DNA of 64,000 bases, from contig NZ_CP113517.1 of NCBI RefSeq assembly GCF_024360925.2, positions 4,444,001 through 4,508,000 of the forward strand, given 5' to 3'. The DNA is from Methylomonas rapida. Lineage in GTDB: Bacteria > Pseudomonadota > Gammaproteobacteria > Methylococcales > Methylomonadaceae. A program made the translations under genes and the position numbers. The notes beneath the pieces are model-generated. The model made no database searches and had not been told where the DNA came from. It saw only the letters and a list, made by a program, of their open reading frames with translations. How positions within the stretch are numbered: position 1 is the first letter of the stretch; each line of letters opens with the position of its first letter. This document shows positions 55,729 through 64,000 of the stretch, piece after piece.

Positions 55729-57171
55729 TCAGTTGTTTTTCATCCGGTACAAGGTTAAACCGATTTCAGCCTGTTTTACGAAATGCTTGGCCACTGAAAA
55801 ATCTTCCAGCGTCAGCGCTTCGTTTCGGATACTGCGGTCGCAATAAATCAAGCCAATCGGCTTTTGTTGAACCTGTATCGGAAAAACGAAACATTCGTGC
55901 CGGCCAAAATGATTGTCTATTTGCGGCGAAAAAAGCGCTGCATGTTGCTTGGGTTTTACCCACAGGCCTTCCTGCTCGGCTAAGACATAAAAGAAAAGGT
56001 TAGGCTTCATCTCGTTGTTATAGACCCGCATCTTTTCCTCAACGTCAAGTTTTTGAAAGCCCAGGAAAATCTTCTCATTCAAAGCCTTTTTGTCGGGGCT
56101 CATCAGCATGAACAATGTTCTATCCATTTCCACGCCCCGATGAATGCCTTCCAACACCATTTCGAACAACACGTTTAGATCGATCGTGCCGCTGATATGG
56201 CTGGTAATGTCTTGCAAGACCTGAAATTGTATTTGTTTTTTATCCGGCCGCTCATCTTCTTGATTATCGGCAGTCGACTGTTTATGGTCCGGGTTAATGA
56301 ACAAAGATGCATCATGCGCGCCGAATTGCCGCGCAATATCCACGGCTTTGCCTACGCTGGCCTTGAGTTTTGTCTTGATGTCCTCCTGCGCATGTCCGCT
56401 CAAGCTTTGCAATTTTTGCAGGCAATCCTCCATGACCTTGGACTCCCAGCCAGCGGCTATCGCATCGCAAATCCGATTACCCATGCAGACCGTCTGAATG
56501 CGCGTATCGCTGGCCTCGGGGCGATTGATGGCTTCCTCGATCAAGCCCCCCAGGTGCCAAGACTTGCTTAGCTTCTTACTTAAATCGGCCAAACTAAAGC
56601 CGAGCACCTGTTTCTCGGCGGCCTCGCCCTGTAAACCGCTACGCGTAATCTGCCGATGGAATTCCAGCGTGCGCCGATTGCTCGAGCACCAAAACGCGAT
56701 ATGACCGATATTGTGCAATAGCGCCGCGATGAAGACTTCTTCCGGCGATTGATCACCCATCATGATCGCCAACTCCCTCGCCTGTACCGCGGAGTGAATG
56801 GCGTGCGCAATCTCTTTATTGGCGCGTTCCTTGTCAGTGGAAGACAAAATAGATTCAAAAAACGAACAGGCCAGCGTCAATTCACGAATGACAGCCATGC
56901 CCAAAATCACGATCGCCCGCGATACGGTATTGATTTTTTGCCGCGACGGGTTGTAATAGGGCGTGTTACTGACCCGCAGCAACTTCGCCGTGAGGTTGGG
57001 GTCCTGCAGAATCACGGCTCCCAACTCCAAGGCACCCTTTTTTTTGTCGTCCAGTGCAACGTAAATGTTTTGCGCAGTATTGGAAAAAATGGGCATTTCC
57101 TCGACCCGCAGCAATTCCGTCAATTCCTCCAGATTTATGGGCTGTTTCTGCAACGATTTTTCGGAAGGCAT
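55729..57171 (-). CDS. HDOD-GAF signalling protein
   Basis: 480 aa from the ATG at 57171, overlapping the valS stop by one base. The N-terminal HDOD domain (about 15-235) is marked by LGAVILQDPNLTAKLLRVSNTPYYN and AALLHNIGHIAFW. The C-terminal GAF domain (about 315-480) has DLNVLFEMVLEGIHRGVEMDRTLFML and GLIYCDRSIRNEALT. It has no catalytic nucleotide motif, so it probably senses a small molecule and acts through protein contact. The genes around it (tandem receiver, then pilB) suggest a role in surface motility. That is inference. Confidence 0.85.
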   Translation of the reverse strand: MPSEKSLQKQPINLEELTELLRVEEMPIFSNTAQNIYVALDDKKKGALELGAVILQDPNLTAKLLRVSNTPYYNPSRQKINTVSRAIVILGMAVIRELTLACSFFESILSSTDKERANKEIAHAIHSAVQARELAIMMGDQSPEEVFIAALLHNIGHIAFWCSSNRRTLEFHRQITRSGLQGEAAEKQVLGFSLADLSKKLSKSWHLGGLIEEAINRPEASDTRIQTVCMGNRICDAIAAGWESKVMEDCLQKLQSLSGHAQEDIKTKLKASVGKAVDIARQFGAHDASLFINPDHKQSTADNQEDERPDKKQIQFQVLQDITSHISGTIDLNVLFEMVLEGIHRGVEMDRTLFMLMSPDKKALNEKIFLGFQKLDVEEKMRVYNNEMKPNLFFYVLAEQEGLWVKPKQHAALFSPQIDNHFGRHECFVFPIQVQQKPIGLIYCDRSIRNEALTLEDFSVAKHFVKQAEIGLTLYRMKNN

Positions 57172-60002
57172 CAAAGTGCTTTGATTTTGGCGAATTGTTC
57201 GTTGAGATTTTTCAGCGAGGACTGCAAGGCGGCCAGTTTCTCGCGTTCTTTCGCGATCACGTCGGCCGGCGCCTTGTCGACGAACGCGGCGTTGCCCAGC
57301 TTGCCTTCGATGCGTGGAAGCTCTTTTTCGATGCGCTGGATTTCCTTTTCCAGCCTGGCCAATTCCGCGTCCTTGTCAATCAGGCCGGCCATCGGTATCA
57401 GGATTTTCATGTCGCCGACCAGCGCTATCGCCGATTCCGGTGCGCTATCGCCTTCGTTCAGCCAGGTGATGCTTTCCAGCCGGCCGAGTTTCAGCAGATA
57501 GCTTTCCAGCTCCTGTAGATTGGCTTGGTCAGTGACCGAACCGTTTTGCAGCAAAACGTTCAGTGGCTTGCCCGGCGCGATGTTCATCTCGCCGCGAATG
57601 CGGCGGATACCGAGAATGAAGTCCATCGCCCACTGCACCTGGATTTCGGCATCGGCATTGATCGCGTTTGCATCGCTGTCTGGGTAAGGTTGCAACATGA
57701 TGGTCGCCGCCGTTACGCCGGCCAGCGGCGCAACGCGTTGCCAGATTTCCTCGGTGATGAACGGCATGATCGGATGCGCCAGTCGCAGTACGGTCTCCAA
57801 AACTCTCAACAGCGTTTGCCGTGTGCCGCGTTGCAGCAAGGCGTCATCGCTTTGCAGCGAAATTTTCGCCAGTTCCAGATACCAGTCGCAGTACTCGTTC
57901 CAGGTGAACTCGTAAATCGCCTGCGCGGCCAGATCGAAACGGTAGCTGTCGATGGCGCTGCGGGTTTCGGCGATGGTGCGGTTTAACCTGGATAAAATCC
58001 ATACGTCGGCCGGGCTGTAGCGGCAATCGGCGCAATCGACGCCGTTGTCCTGATCTTCGGTGTTCATCAGCACGTAGCGCGCCGCGTTCCACACTTTATT
58101 GCAGAAATTGCGGTAGCCTTCGGTGCGTTGCAAATCGAAACGAATGTCGCGTCCGGTGGAGGCCAAGGATGCAAAAGTAAAGCGCAACGCATCGGTGCCG
58201 TAGGACGGGATACCGTCCGGGAATTGCTTGCGGGTGGCTTGCTCGATTTTCTTGGCTAGATGGGGCTGCATCATGCCGGATACACGTTTCTCGACCAAGG
58301 CATCCAATTCGATGCCATCGATGATGTCGATAGGGTCCAGCACATTGCCCTTGGATTTGGACATCTTCTGGCCTTCGGCGTCGCGCACCAGGCCGTGTAT
58401 GTACACTTCCTTGAACGGCACCTCGCCCATGAATTTCAGGCCCATCATGATCATCCTCGCCACCCAGAAGAAAATGATGTCAAAACCCGTGACCAGCACG
58501 CTGGTCGGATAATGCGCGGCCAGCTCCGGGGTTTTATCCGGCCAACCCAGGGTCGAGAAGGGCCACAGCGCCGACGAAAACCAGGTGTCCAGCACGTCCT
58601 CGTCCTGTTGCAGCGGATAATCGGCGGCCAATCCATGTTTTTCCCGAATTTCGTCTTCGGAGTGGCCGACGTAGGTATTGCCCTTGTCGTCGTACCAAGC
58701 AGGGATGCGGTGCCCCCACCAGATTTGGCGAGAGATACACCAATCCTGAATGTTGCGCATCCATTCGAAGTAGGTGTTTTTCCAGTTGTCCGGCACGAAT
58801 TTGATCGCGCCGGTCTCGACCGCTTCGATGGCCGGCTTGGCCAACGGCGCGATCTTGACGTACCACTGGTTGGTCAAGAAGGGCTCGATCACCGCGCCGG
58901 TACGGTCGCCGCGTGGCACCATCAACTTGTGGTCGGCGATTTTTTCCAGCAGGCCTTGGGCATCTAGGTCAGCGACGATTTTTTTCCGCGCCTCGAAGCG
59001 GTCCAGGCCGATGTAGACTTCCGGGATGATATTAAAGCCGTCGTCGTTGGCACGAATCGCCGCGTCGACGGTAAAAATATTGATCAGCCCGCCATGTGGC
59101 TGATCGGCGATTACGTTCATTTGTTTGTGGCGCGACCAGACTTCGTAGTCATTGAAGTCGTGGGCCGGTGTGATCTTGACGCAACCGGTGCCGAATTCAG
59201 GATCGACGTATTCGTCGGCGATGATGGGAATCAGGCGGCCTGTCAGCGGCAGTTCCAGCAATTCGCCGATCAGATGTTTGTAACGCTCGTCGTCCGGGTG
59301 CACGGCCACTGCCGCGTCGCCCAGCATCGTTTCGGGCCGTGTCGTCGCGACGATCAGATGACCGGTACCGTTGGACAGCGGATAGCGCATGTGCCACATC
59401 GAGCCCGATTCTTCTTCCGACAGCACTTCCAGGTCGGAGACGGCGGTGTGCAATACCGGGTCCCAGTTCACCAGGCGTTTGCCACGATAGATCAGGCCTT
59501 CTTCGTATAATTTGATGAACACTTCCTGCACCGCGGCGGACATGCCGTCGTCCATCGTGAAGCGCTCCTTGTCCCAGTCCAGCGACGAACCCATGCGGCG
59601 TAATTGGCGGGTAATCGTGCCGCCGGATTGTTCCTTCCATTCCCAAACCTTTTCGATGAAGGCTTCGCGGCCGTAATCGTGACGGGTCTTGCCCTCGGCG
59701 TTTATGAGGCGCTCGACCACCATTTGCGTGGCGATGCCGGCATGGTCGGTGCCGGGTTGCCAAAGGGCGTTTTCACCCTTCATGCGGTGGTAGCGGGTCA
59801 GCGCGTCCATGATGGTGTCCTGAAACGCATGTCCCATGTGCAAGCTGCCGGTGACGTTGGGCGGAGGAATCATGATGCAGTAGGATACGCCTTCGCGATT
59901 GGCGGCGAAATAACCGCTGTCTTCCCAAATTTTGTACCAGCGTTGTTCGATTGCGTGCGGGGAATAGGTCTTTTCCATGTCGTTCGTCGGATGATCATTC
60001 AT
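57171..60002 (-). CDS. valS: Valyl-tRNA synthetase
   Basis: 943 aa. A class I synthetase charging tRNA-Val. HIGH motif: [18 protein letters not shown] motif: [13 protein letters not shown]. Other blocks: [12 protein letters not shown] and [14 protein letters not shown]. The C-terminal coiled coil ([17 protein letters not shown]) is complete. The start is ATG 60002; a later ATG at 59978 (MEKTYSPH) aligns better with E. coli ValS and is possible. Confidence 0.97.
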   Translation of the reverse strand: MNDHPTNDMEKTYSPHAIEQRWYKIWEDSGYFAANREGVSYCIMIPPPNVTGSLHMGHAFQDTIMDALTRYHRMKGENALWQPGTDHAGIATQMVVERLINAEGKTRHDYGREAFIEKVWEWKEQSGGTITRQLRRMGSSLDWDKERFTMDDGMSAAVQEVFIKLYEEGLIYRGKRLVNWDPVLHTAVSDLEVLSEEESGSMWHMRYPLSNGTGHLIVATTRPETMLGDAAVAVHPDDERYKHLIGELLELPLTGRLIPIIADEYVDPEFGTGCVKITPAHDFNDYEVWSRHKQMNVIADQPHGGLINIFTVDAAIRANDDGFNIIPEVYIGLDRFEARKKIVADLDAQGLLEKIADHKLMVPRGDRTGAVIEPFLTNQWYVKIAPLAKPAIEAVETGAIKFVPDNWKNTYFEWMRNIQDWCISRQIWWGHRIPAWYDDKGNTYVGHSEDEIREKHGLAADYPLQQDEDVLDTWFSSALWPFSTLGWPDKTPELAAHYPTSVLVTGFDIIFFWVARMIMMGLKFMGEVPFKEVYIHGLVRDAEGQKMSKSKGNVLDPIDIIDGIELDALVEKRVSGMMQPHLAKKIEQATRKQFPDGIPSYGTDALRFTFASLASTGRDIRFDLQRTEGYRNFCNKVWNAARYVLMNTEDQDNGVDCADCRYSPADVWILSRLNRTIAETRSAIDSYRFDLAAQAIYEFTWNEYCDWYLELAKISLQSDDALLQRGTRQTLLRVLETVLRLAHPIMPFITEEIWQRVAPLAGVTAATIMLQPYPDSDANAINADAEIQVQWAMDFILGIRRIRGEMNIAPGKPLNVLLQNGSVTDQANLQELESYLLKLGRLESITWLNEGDSAPESAIALVGDMKILIPMAGLIDKDAELARLEKEIQRIEKELPRIEGKLGNAAFVDKAPADVIAKEREKLAALQSSLKNLNEQFAKIKAL

Positions 60003-60089
60003 TGAAAATAAAGGCGTATTTTACTCCCAAATCGCCGGCGAACCAGGTTTTAACTGGCGACAAATCGGAGTTGACTCACCTGAAAAGGA

Positions 60090-60851
60090 TTAGGCTTGCT
60101 GGCGGCTCAGGATGAGCCGAGTTTTGCTTAAGGCTTGCAACAAAGGGCCCGCGCCGGCAATCGCCACCGCATCCACCAGACAATACCAGGCGGCGACGCC
60201 GCTGGGCGGATTACCTTGCGGCAATCTCGAAGCCGGATCGATTGCGGCCCAAGCCCAGGTGCCGGCGCTGGTGCCGACGATTTCCAGCCAGGAGGTAATG
60301 AAGAATGCGCCCAAGTAAACCATGGGCGAGCGGCCCTTGAACAAATACAGCAGGAAGACGATGAACAATATCGCGCCTATCACGTCCAATCGCCCCCATC
60401 CGCTCAGTCCCCATACAGCCCACAGGCCGCAAACGGTCACGACGAACGCGGCGATACGGCGGGCATGGCGCTGAAAAAATCCGGATCGTCCCAGCGCCAC
60501 CGCCGTCAAATACACCAGACCATGGCCGGCAGGCACGTAAGCGGGCACATTTTCGAACCGGTAGACATAACCTTTCATATAAACAGAAGCGAAATATTCA
60601 CCCACCACGGCAAACATCACGGCAACCGCCACTTGGGTGCGGACATATTTGCATTCGCCGCGCAAAAAACCGAGCAGAAACAGCCAGCCGAAACATGCCA
60701 AGACATATTGCATGAACTGGGGCGCAAAACCATCGGTAGTCAGACAAATAGTCGTCGTCACGAAGGTAAAAACCGCAATGAAATAATCACGGCGTCTATG
60801 TTCGGCGATGGTATCAACCGGGGGAAAATGGGGAAGTGAAAAAAACGTCAT
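60090..60851 (-). CDS. Multi-pass membrane protein of unknown function
   Basis: 253 aa from the ATG at 60851; an apparent upstream extension overlaps the yqaA-like gene and has no membrane features. About seven hydrophobic segments are present (YFIAVFTFVTTTICLT, FGWLFLLGFL, VAVAVMFAVVGEYF, HGLVYLTAVALG, RIAAFVVTVCGLWAVWGL, VIGAILFIVFLLYLF, VAIAGAGPLLQAL). AYVPAGHGLVYL and TWAWAAIDPASRLPQGNPPSGVA are conserved-looking loops. I recognise no family. It follows the yqaA-like gene by 16 bp and precedes valS by 87 bp. Confidence 0.75.
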   Translation of the reverse strand: MTFFSLPHFPPVDTIAEHRRRDYFIAVFTFVTTTICLTTDGFAPQFMQYVLACFGWLFLLGFLRGECKYVRTQVAVAVMFAVVGEYFASVYMKGYVYRFENVPAYVPAGHGLVYLTAVALGRSGFFQRHARRIAAFVVTVCGLWAVWGLSGWGRLDVIGAILFIVFLLYLFKGRSPMVYLGAFFITSWLEIVGTSAGTWAWAAIDPASRLPQGNPPSGVAAWYCLVDAVAIAGAGPLLQALSKTRLILSRQQA

Positions 60852-60867
60852 GGATAATGCCGCAAAA

Positions 60868-61293
60868 TTAGATAAAGGCGTAGGCGATGGCAATATAACG
60901 CAGCGCCTTGCCAAAAAAAATAGCCAATAACGAAGACAGCAGCGACAACCGCAACCAGCCGCCGGCAAAACACAGACCATCGCCAACGACGGGCAACCAA
61001 GAAAAGAGCAAAGCCCAGCTTCCCCATTGCCTGACGGTCGATAACGATTTCCGCTGCTTGTCGGAAAGCATGGTTTCGGCGGGATATTTTTTGGCTGCCC
61101 ACAAGCCCAGCCACCAGGTCGTCAACGCTCCCAAACTATTGCCGACGGTCGCCACGATGACCAGTTGCTCGACGGCATAACGCTGGCCGTTGACCAAATA
61201 GGCCAATACGGCTTCCGAACCACCCGGCGCAATCGTCGAGGAAACAAAGGCGCTCAGAAACAAGCCGGGCAAGCCCAAAGATTCCAGTGTCAT
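60868..61293 (-). CDS. YqaA-family (SNARE-associated/DedA-like) membrane protein
   Basis: 141 aa from ATG 61293 with GGGAG ribosome site. The small DedA-like core is seen in LFLSAFVSSTIAPGGSEAVLAYL and VATVGNSLGALTTWWLGLWA, with a later LPVVGDGLCFAGGWLRL. This pattern is typical of YqaA proteins, whose role is not settled. A transcription terminator lies just upstream (61310-61344), so the gene needs its own promoter or read-through. Confidence 0.85.
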   Translation of the reverse strand: MTLESLGLPGLFLSAFVSSTIAPGGSEAVLAYLVNGQRYAVEQLVIVATVGNSLGALTTWWLGLWAAKKYPAETMLSDKQRKSLSTVRQWGSWALLFSWLPVVGDGLCFAGGWLRLSLLSSLLAIFFGKALRYIAIAYAFI

Positions 61294-61309
61294 TTTCTTA
61301 CTCCCATAA

Positions 61310-61344
61310 AAAAGCCCCTGAAACATGTCGTTTCAGGGGCTTTT
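61310..61344. terminator. Strong bidirectional intrinsic terminator
   Basis: A 15-bp perfect stem (61310-61324 with 61330-61344) with a 5-nt loop. The stem has GCCCCTGAAAC core, A-tract on the left and T-tract on the right, so it works on both strands. It ends the cupredoxin gene transcript 12 bp past its stop codon. Confidence 0.85.
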
Positions 61345-61356
61345 GGCCTATTTCGC

Positions 61357-62289
61357 TTACTTGTCCGGCAATGGAATGGCTTTTTTACCAGTAAACAGTT
61401 TGATGACCTTGCCGATCAATTCGATGCCATAGCCAACTGCATGAGAAATCCATTCAAAGACCGTGGCTACGACTTCACCCGCGCTCATGCCTTTGAAGCG
61501 CTTGGCCAGCAAGGGGCCAATCAAAATACCAAGCGCCAAGCCAACGACACCGACGCCAGAAATGAAGGAATCATCGGCTGCTGCAGCCGCACCATTGTCT
61601 GCCTCCCTACTTGCGGGCGCGGCCGAAGCCGCCGCTGCGGCTGCCGCGGAAGCGGCTATGCCGGCAGCTTCCTGCGCGGCGAATTCTTGCGCATTGAATG
61701 GTTTGCCACTGTAATCATCAGGAAAAATGCTAGCGGTAACGCCGGGTATGCTAGGCAGGTCTTCGCCGCCTTTCCCGACTTTGAGCTGGGCTTTCATCCC
61801 TTTTTCCATGTGCTGCGCAATATCACAATGCACCAGATAGGTTTTATCGCCCGGCGGCAAGATCAGAGTACCCGACACGCTGCCTGGCCCGCTCACTTCC
61901 AAATGGAACATGCCTTTTGGATATAGATATTTCGGCAAGCCATGCATCATCCATTGATGGCGAATTTCGTCTTCGTTGATGAAATGCACCGTCAACTTGG
62001 TGCAAGGCTCGAACTGGAATTCCTGCTGGTCAAACGCCCACATCGTACCGGGAAATTTCTCGGAATATTTGTGGCCCGCGCGAACAGTGATTTCCTTGGT
62101 TGCCGCGATTTTGTCACAACCGCCGGGCAAGGTATCGGTATTCTGCCCCATGACCATGCCACCATCCATATCCATCAAATGGCCGTCCCCATGATCCATC
62201 ATGTTTTTGTGCTCTTGGAATTCCTTCGCAAATACATTGCTAACAGATAGCGCACAAACCAAAGCGGCAATTGATACTGTCTTGACCAT
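61357..62289 (-). CDS. Membrane-anchored cupredoxin-domain protein
   Basis: 310 aa from the ATG at 62289 with GAGGAA ribosome site; a longer frame upstream has no ribosome site or signal. Signal peptide (SIAALVCALSVSNVFA), then a His/Met/Asp-rich stretch (about 25-50). A cupredoxin domain follows (about 75-190): its type-1 copper ligands fit His in RHQWMMHGLP, then Cys, His and Met of HCDIAQHMEKGM. An Ala-rich linker (about 225-255) and a C-terminal membrane helix (GVGVVGLALGILIGPLLA) complete it. It probably carries electrons or copper at the periplasmic face. It forms a pair with 62426-63019. Confidence 0.82.
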   Translation of the reverse strand: MVKTVSIAALVCALSVSNVFAKEFQEHKNMMDHGDGHLMDMDGGMVMGQNTDTLPGGCDKIAATKEITVRAGHKYSEKFPGTMWAFDQQEFQFEPCTKLTVHFINEDEIRHQWMMHGLPKYLYPKGMFHLEVSGPGSVSGTLILPPGDKTYLVHCDIAQHMEKGMKAQLKVGKGGEDLPSIPGVTASIFPDDYSGKPFNAQEFAAQEAAGIAASAAAAAAASAAPASREADNGAAAAADDSFISGVGVVGLALGILIGPLLAKRFKGMSAGEVVATVFEWISHAVGYGIELIGKVIKLFTGKKAIPLPDK

Positions 62290-62383
62290 TAGAGTGATTC
62301 CTCTATAAAGAAAGTCGAAATTTGAAAATCTTGAACACCGGCTCAACGGACACTCATTTGATCCGCTACCGAAAACTAAGGAG

Positions 62384-62413
62384 CTACCCTGTCCGGATAC
62401 ACAGACAGGGTAG
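62384..62413. other. Intergenic hairpin between the two cupredoxin-unit genes
   Basis: Ten-base perfect arms (62384-62393 and 62404-62413, CTACCCTGTC and complement) enclose a 10-nt loop. There is no clean T-tract, so it may stabilise or attenuate the bicistronic transcript rather than end it. Confidence 0.45.
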
Positions 62414-62425
62414 ACGTCGATAAGT

Positions 62426-63019
62426 TTAAAATTCTTTCGCTTTGCCAATCAAGCCGTCGACTTTACGTTTGAAGCCTGCATTGGATAGATAGAAAATGTA
62501 AAGACCCGCAAACACCACAAGTGCATACAAACCAATGCTGCCTGTGCTGGTCGGTTGACCGCCACCGGCCTTGAAACTCATGTGCGCGTCGAGACGCTCG
62601 CCGTTATCTTGCAGCAAGGTGATATGAATCAGGTATTTGCCAGGCTCCGGCACCCCTTTGTCCAGGTTCAAGATAACCGTGCCAGATTTATGTTTTTGCG
62701 GCTCCTGATAAAACACACGTGTACCTTCCGGCTCCTTGGTCACTTCGAATTCGATCGCCATGTTGCGGTAGCGCTGATCCTGATAATCGAACACCAATTG
62801 GATCAGTGAGTCGGTATCCGGAATATTTCCGCAAAATTCTTCGGCTGGATACGCTTTAGGCTGATACGCGGTGTAATGAATCCAATGATCCTTTTCCAAT
62901 TCAAATTTGCACTGATCAGTGTCAGTACCCGCAGCACCGCCGTGCGCCCACAATGCAGAGGAAAAAATCAGACCGATGAGGCCGAACAGACTATTTCTAA
63001 AAAGGCGAGTTGTTTTCAT
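62426..63019 (-). CDS. Secreted membrane-anchored protein paired with the cupredoxin
   Basis: 197 aa, start 63019 with a good GGAAGG ribosome site. The signal peptide (FGLIGLIFSSALWA) is followed by a beta-rich domain (about 35-150), including LIQLVFDYQDQRYRNMAIEFEV and PGKYLIHITLLQDNGERLDAHMSF. A C-terminal helix (IGLYALVVFAGLYIFYL) anchors it. Mature HGGAAGTDTDQ begins with His, as a copper protein might. I do not recognise the family; its neighbour suggests copper or electron transfer. Confidence 0.75.
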   Translation of the reverse strand: MKTTRLFRNSLFGLIGLIFSSALWAHGGAAGTDTDQCKFELEKDHWIHYTAYQPKAYPAEEFCGNIPDTDSLIQLVFDYQDQRYRNMAIEFEVTKEPEGTRVFYQEPQKHKSGTVILNLDKGVPEPGKYLIHITLLQDNGERLDAHMSFKAGGGQPTSTGSIGLYALVVFAGLYIFYLSNAGFKRKVDGLIGKAKEF

Positions 63020-63204
63020 GTTTACCCTTCCCGTTGTTGATAGTTATTATTGTCCATGCCATCAGCATGGATGAGATTTTGTGGCGCCATCATCTAAGCG
63101 ACCGCAGCACAGTGAAATCCGCTCTAACTCTAGCACATCACCCCTAGCAAATAAAGGCAATACTTATATAGCCGAAAGCAGGCAAAATCACGGTTCATTT
63201 TTTT

Positions 63205-63234
63205 TTGTCATCCGTCAAAGACAATCCTTATAAT
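63205..63234 (+). promoter_or_regulatory. Sigma-70-type promoter for pgi
   Basis: TTGTCA (63205-63210), an 18-bp spacer and TATAAT (63229-63234), 5/6 and 6/6 matches to consensus. The ATG of pgi lies 75 bp downstream. The rest of 63020-63309 shows no gene. Confidence 0.6.
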
Positions 63235-63309
63235 GAGGTAATCGTTCTCCTCGCTACATCTGGCACTAAAGCTTCCGAAGACTCTTTATCCGGTTCACAC
63301 AAAAATAAT

Positions 63310-64000
63310 ATGTCCAAATTAATCAACTCTGCCGAATGGAACGCCGTCAAACAACATCATCAAGAAATTGCTGGTAAATTTTGCATGAAAGAGGCTTTTG
63401 CCAAAGATCCCCAGCGTTTCGATAAATTCTCCGTCACCTTTAACGACATATTATTAGACTATTCCAAAAACCTGATCGACGAGCGCACCATGCCCTTGCT
63501 GATCGCATTGGCAAAGCGGGCAGACTTGCGCGAGAAAACGGAAGCGATGTTTTCCGGCTCCATCATCAACACCACCGAAAAACGCGCGGTTTTGCATACC
63601 GCGCTGCGAAACCGCAGCAATACACCCGTTTTATTCCGCGGCCAGGATGTCATGCCGGAAATCAACAAGGTTCTGGCGAAAATGCGGGTTTTCGTGGAAC
63701 AGGTGCGTTCGGGCCAATGGACGGGCTATAGCGGCAAAGCCATTACCGATATCGTCAACATCGGCATTGGCGGTTCGGATCTCGGCCCGAAAATGGTCGA
63801 CACCGCCTTGACGCCGTACGGCAAAAACGGCTTAAAAGCGCATTTCGTATCCAATGTCGATCAAACCGACATCGTCGAAACCCTGAAGCCGCTCAATCCG
63901 GAAACCACGCTGTTCCTGATTTCATCGAAAACGTTTACCACGCAGGAAACCATGACCAATGCGCGCTCGGCACGTAACTGGTTCATGAATGCCGCGCAAG
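63310..64000 (+). CDS. pgi: Glucose-6-phosphate isomerase, N-terminal part (3' end outside window)
   Basis: The frame opens with ATG at 63310 and runs to the window end, giving 230 residues of a family of about 550. The start has the expected [39 protein letters not shown] and the sugar-binding motif [13 protein letters not shown] are characteristic, as is [13 protein letters not shown]. It interconverts glucose-6-P and fructose-6-P; in type I methanotrophs it links the RuMP cycle to glycogen and the pentose pathway. Confidence 0.96.
   Translation, partial: MSKLINSAEWNAVKQHHQEIAGKFCMKEAFAKDPQRFDKFSVTFNDILLDYSKNLIDERTMPLLIALAKRADLREKTEAMFSGSIINTTEKRAVLHTALRNRSNTPVLFRGQDVMPEINKVLAKMRVFVEQVRSGQWTGYSGKAITDIVNIGIGGSDLGPKMVDTALTPYGKNGLKAHFVSNVDQTDIVETLKPLNPETTLFLISSKTFTTQETMTNARSARNWFMNAAQ

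Noticed and set aside
60852..60986. N-terminal extension of the membrane protein upstream of its ATG at 60851
   Set aside because: It overlaps the yqaA-like coding sequence in another frame and its residues (Cys/Arg-rich) look like shadow sequence.
62290..62448. Longer frame upstream of the cupredoxin ATG
   Set aside because: It runs into the preceding gene and the 62384-62413 hairpin; the ATG at 62289 has a ribosome site and a proper signal peptide.
1..64000. tRNA or rRNA genes, CRISPR arrays, transposases, integrases
   Set aside because: I looked for conserved tRNA T-loop patterns, repeated spacers and transposase motifs and saw none. Only REP-like repeats and the RND duplication were found.

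Overview
The window looks like chromosomal DNA of an aerobic gammaproteobacterial (type I) methanotroph, order Methylococcales. The evidence is a bacterial sterol pathway that includes a CYP51-ferredoxin fusion protein (known from Methylococcus capsulatus), genes resembling the BstABC sterol transporter of the same species, a paralogue of formaldehyde-activating enzyme (Fae), and a gammaproteobacterial housekeeping gene order (argJ-nudix/yacG-zapD-coaE-pilD-pilC-pilB, rluD-pgeF opposite bamD). Genus cannot be fixed from sequence alone. No rRNA, tRNA, CRISPR array, transposase or phage gene was seen.

Layout. 1-840 is the 3' end of a VWA/TPR (BatB/BatC-type) aerotolerance gene. Its usual neighbour batD lies 16.5 kb away at 17411-19078. 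Between them sits an accessory block: two paralogous tripartite RND efflux operons (1260-6992 and 11607-17339), a CNNM/CorC-type transporter, a two-component system, a 43-aa lipoprotein and REP-like palindromes. The two outer-membrane-factor genes are almost identical at DNA level while the adaptor and pump genes have diverged, which points to gene conversion.

19.1-25.2 kb holds small envelope and stress genes: a Fae paralogue without the expected catalytic His, small lipoproteins, an OmpA-like lipoprotein, a TIGR04073-type protein, apaGH, an ankyrin protein, mpl and an EexN-like protein. 25.4-32.2 kb is housekeeping: a ZIP transporter, pgeF, rluD, bamD, a secreted HExxH protein, a Uma2 nuclease, a DUF2058 protein and thyA.

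32.2-44.4 kb is the highlight, a co-directional sterol locus. It runs DHCR24-like reductase, CYP51-ferredoxin, an NTF2/SnoaL-fold protein of unknown role, oxidosqualene cyclase, squalene monooxygenase, then bstA-bstB-bstC. Squalene would be epoxidised, cyclised to lanosterol, 14-demethylated, reduced in the side chain and carried to the outer membrane. No C-4 demethylase (SdmAB) or C-14 reductase gene is present in the window.

44.6-57.2 kb carries type IV pilus genes (pilU, pilD, pilC, pilB), an MnmA-like/TusA pair, argJ, cell-division and CoA genes, and a CheY-CheY plus HDOD-GAF signalling pair. 57.2-64 kb has valS, two membrane proteins, a two-gene membrane-anchored cupredoxin unit and the start of pgi.
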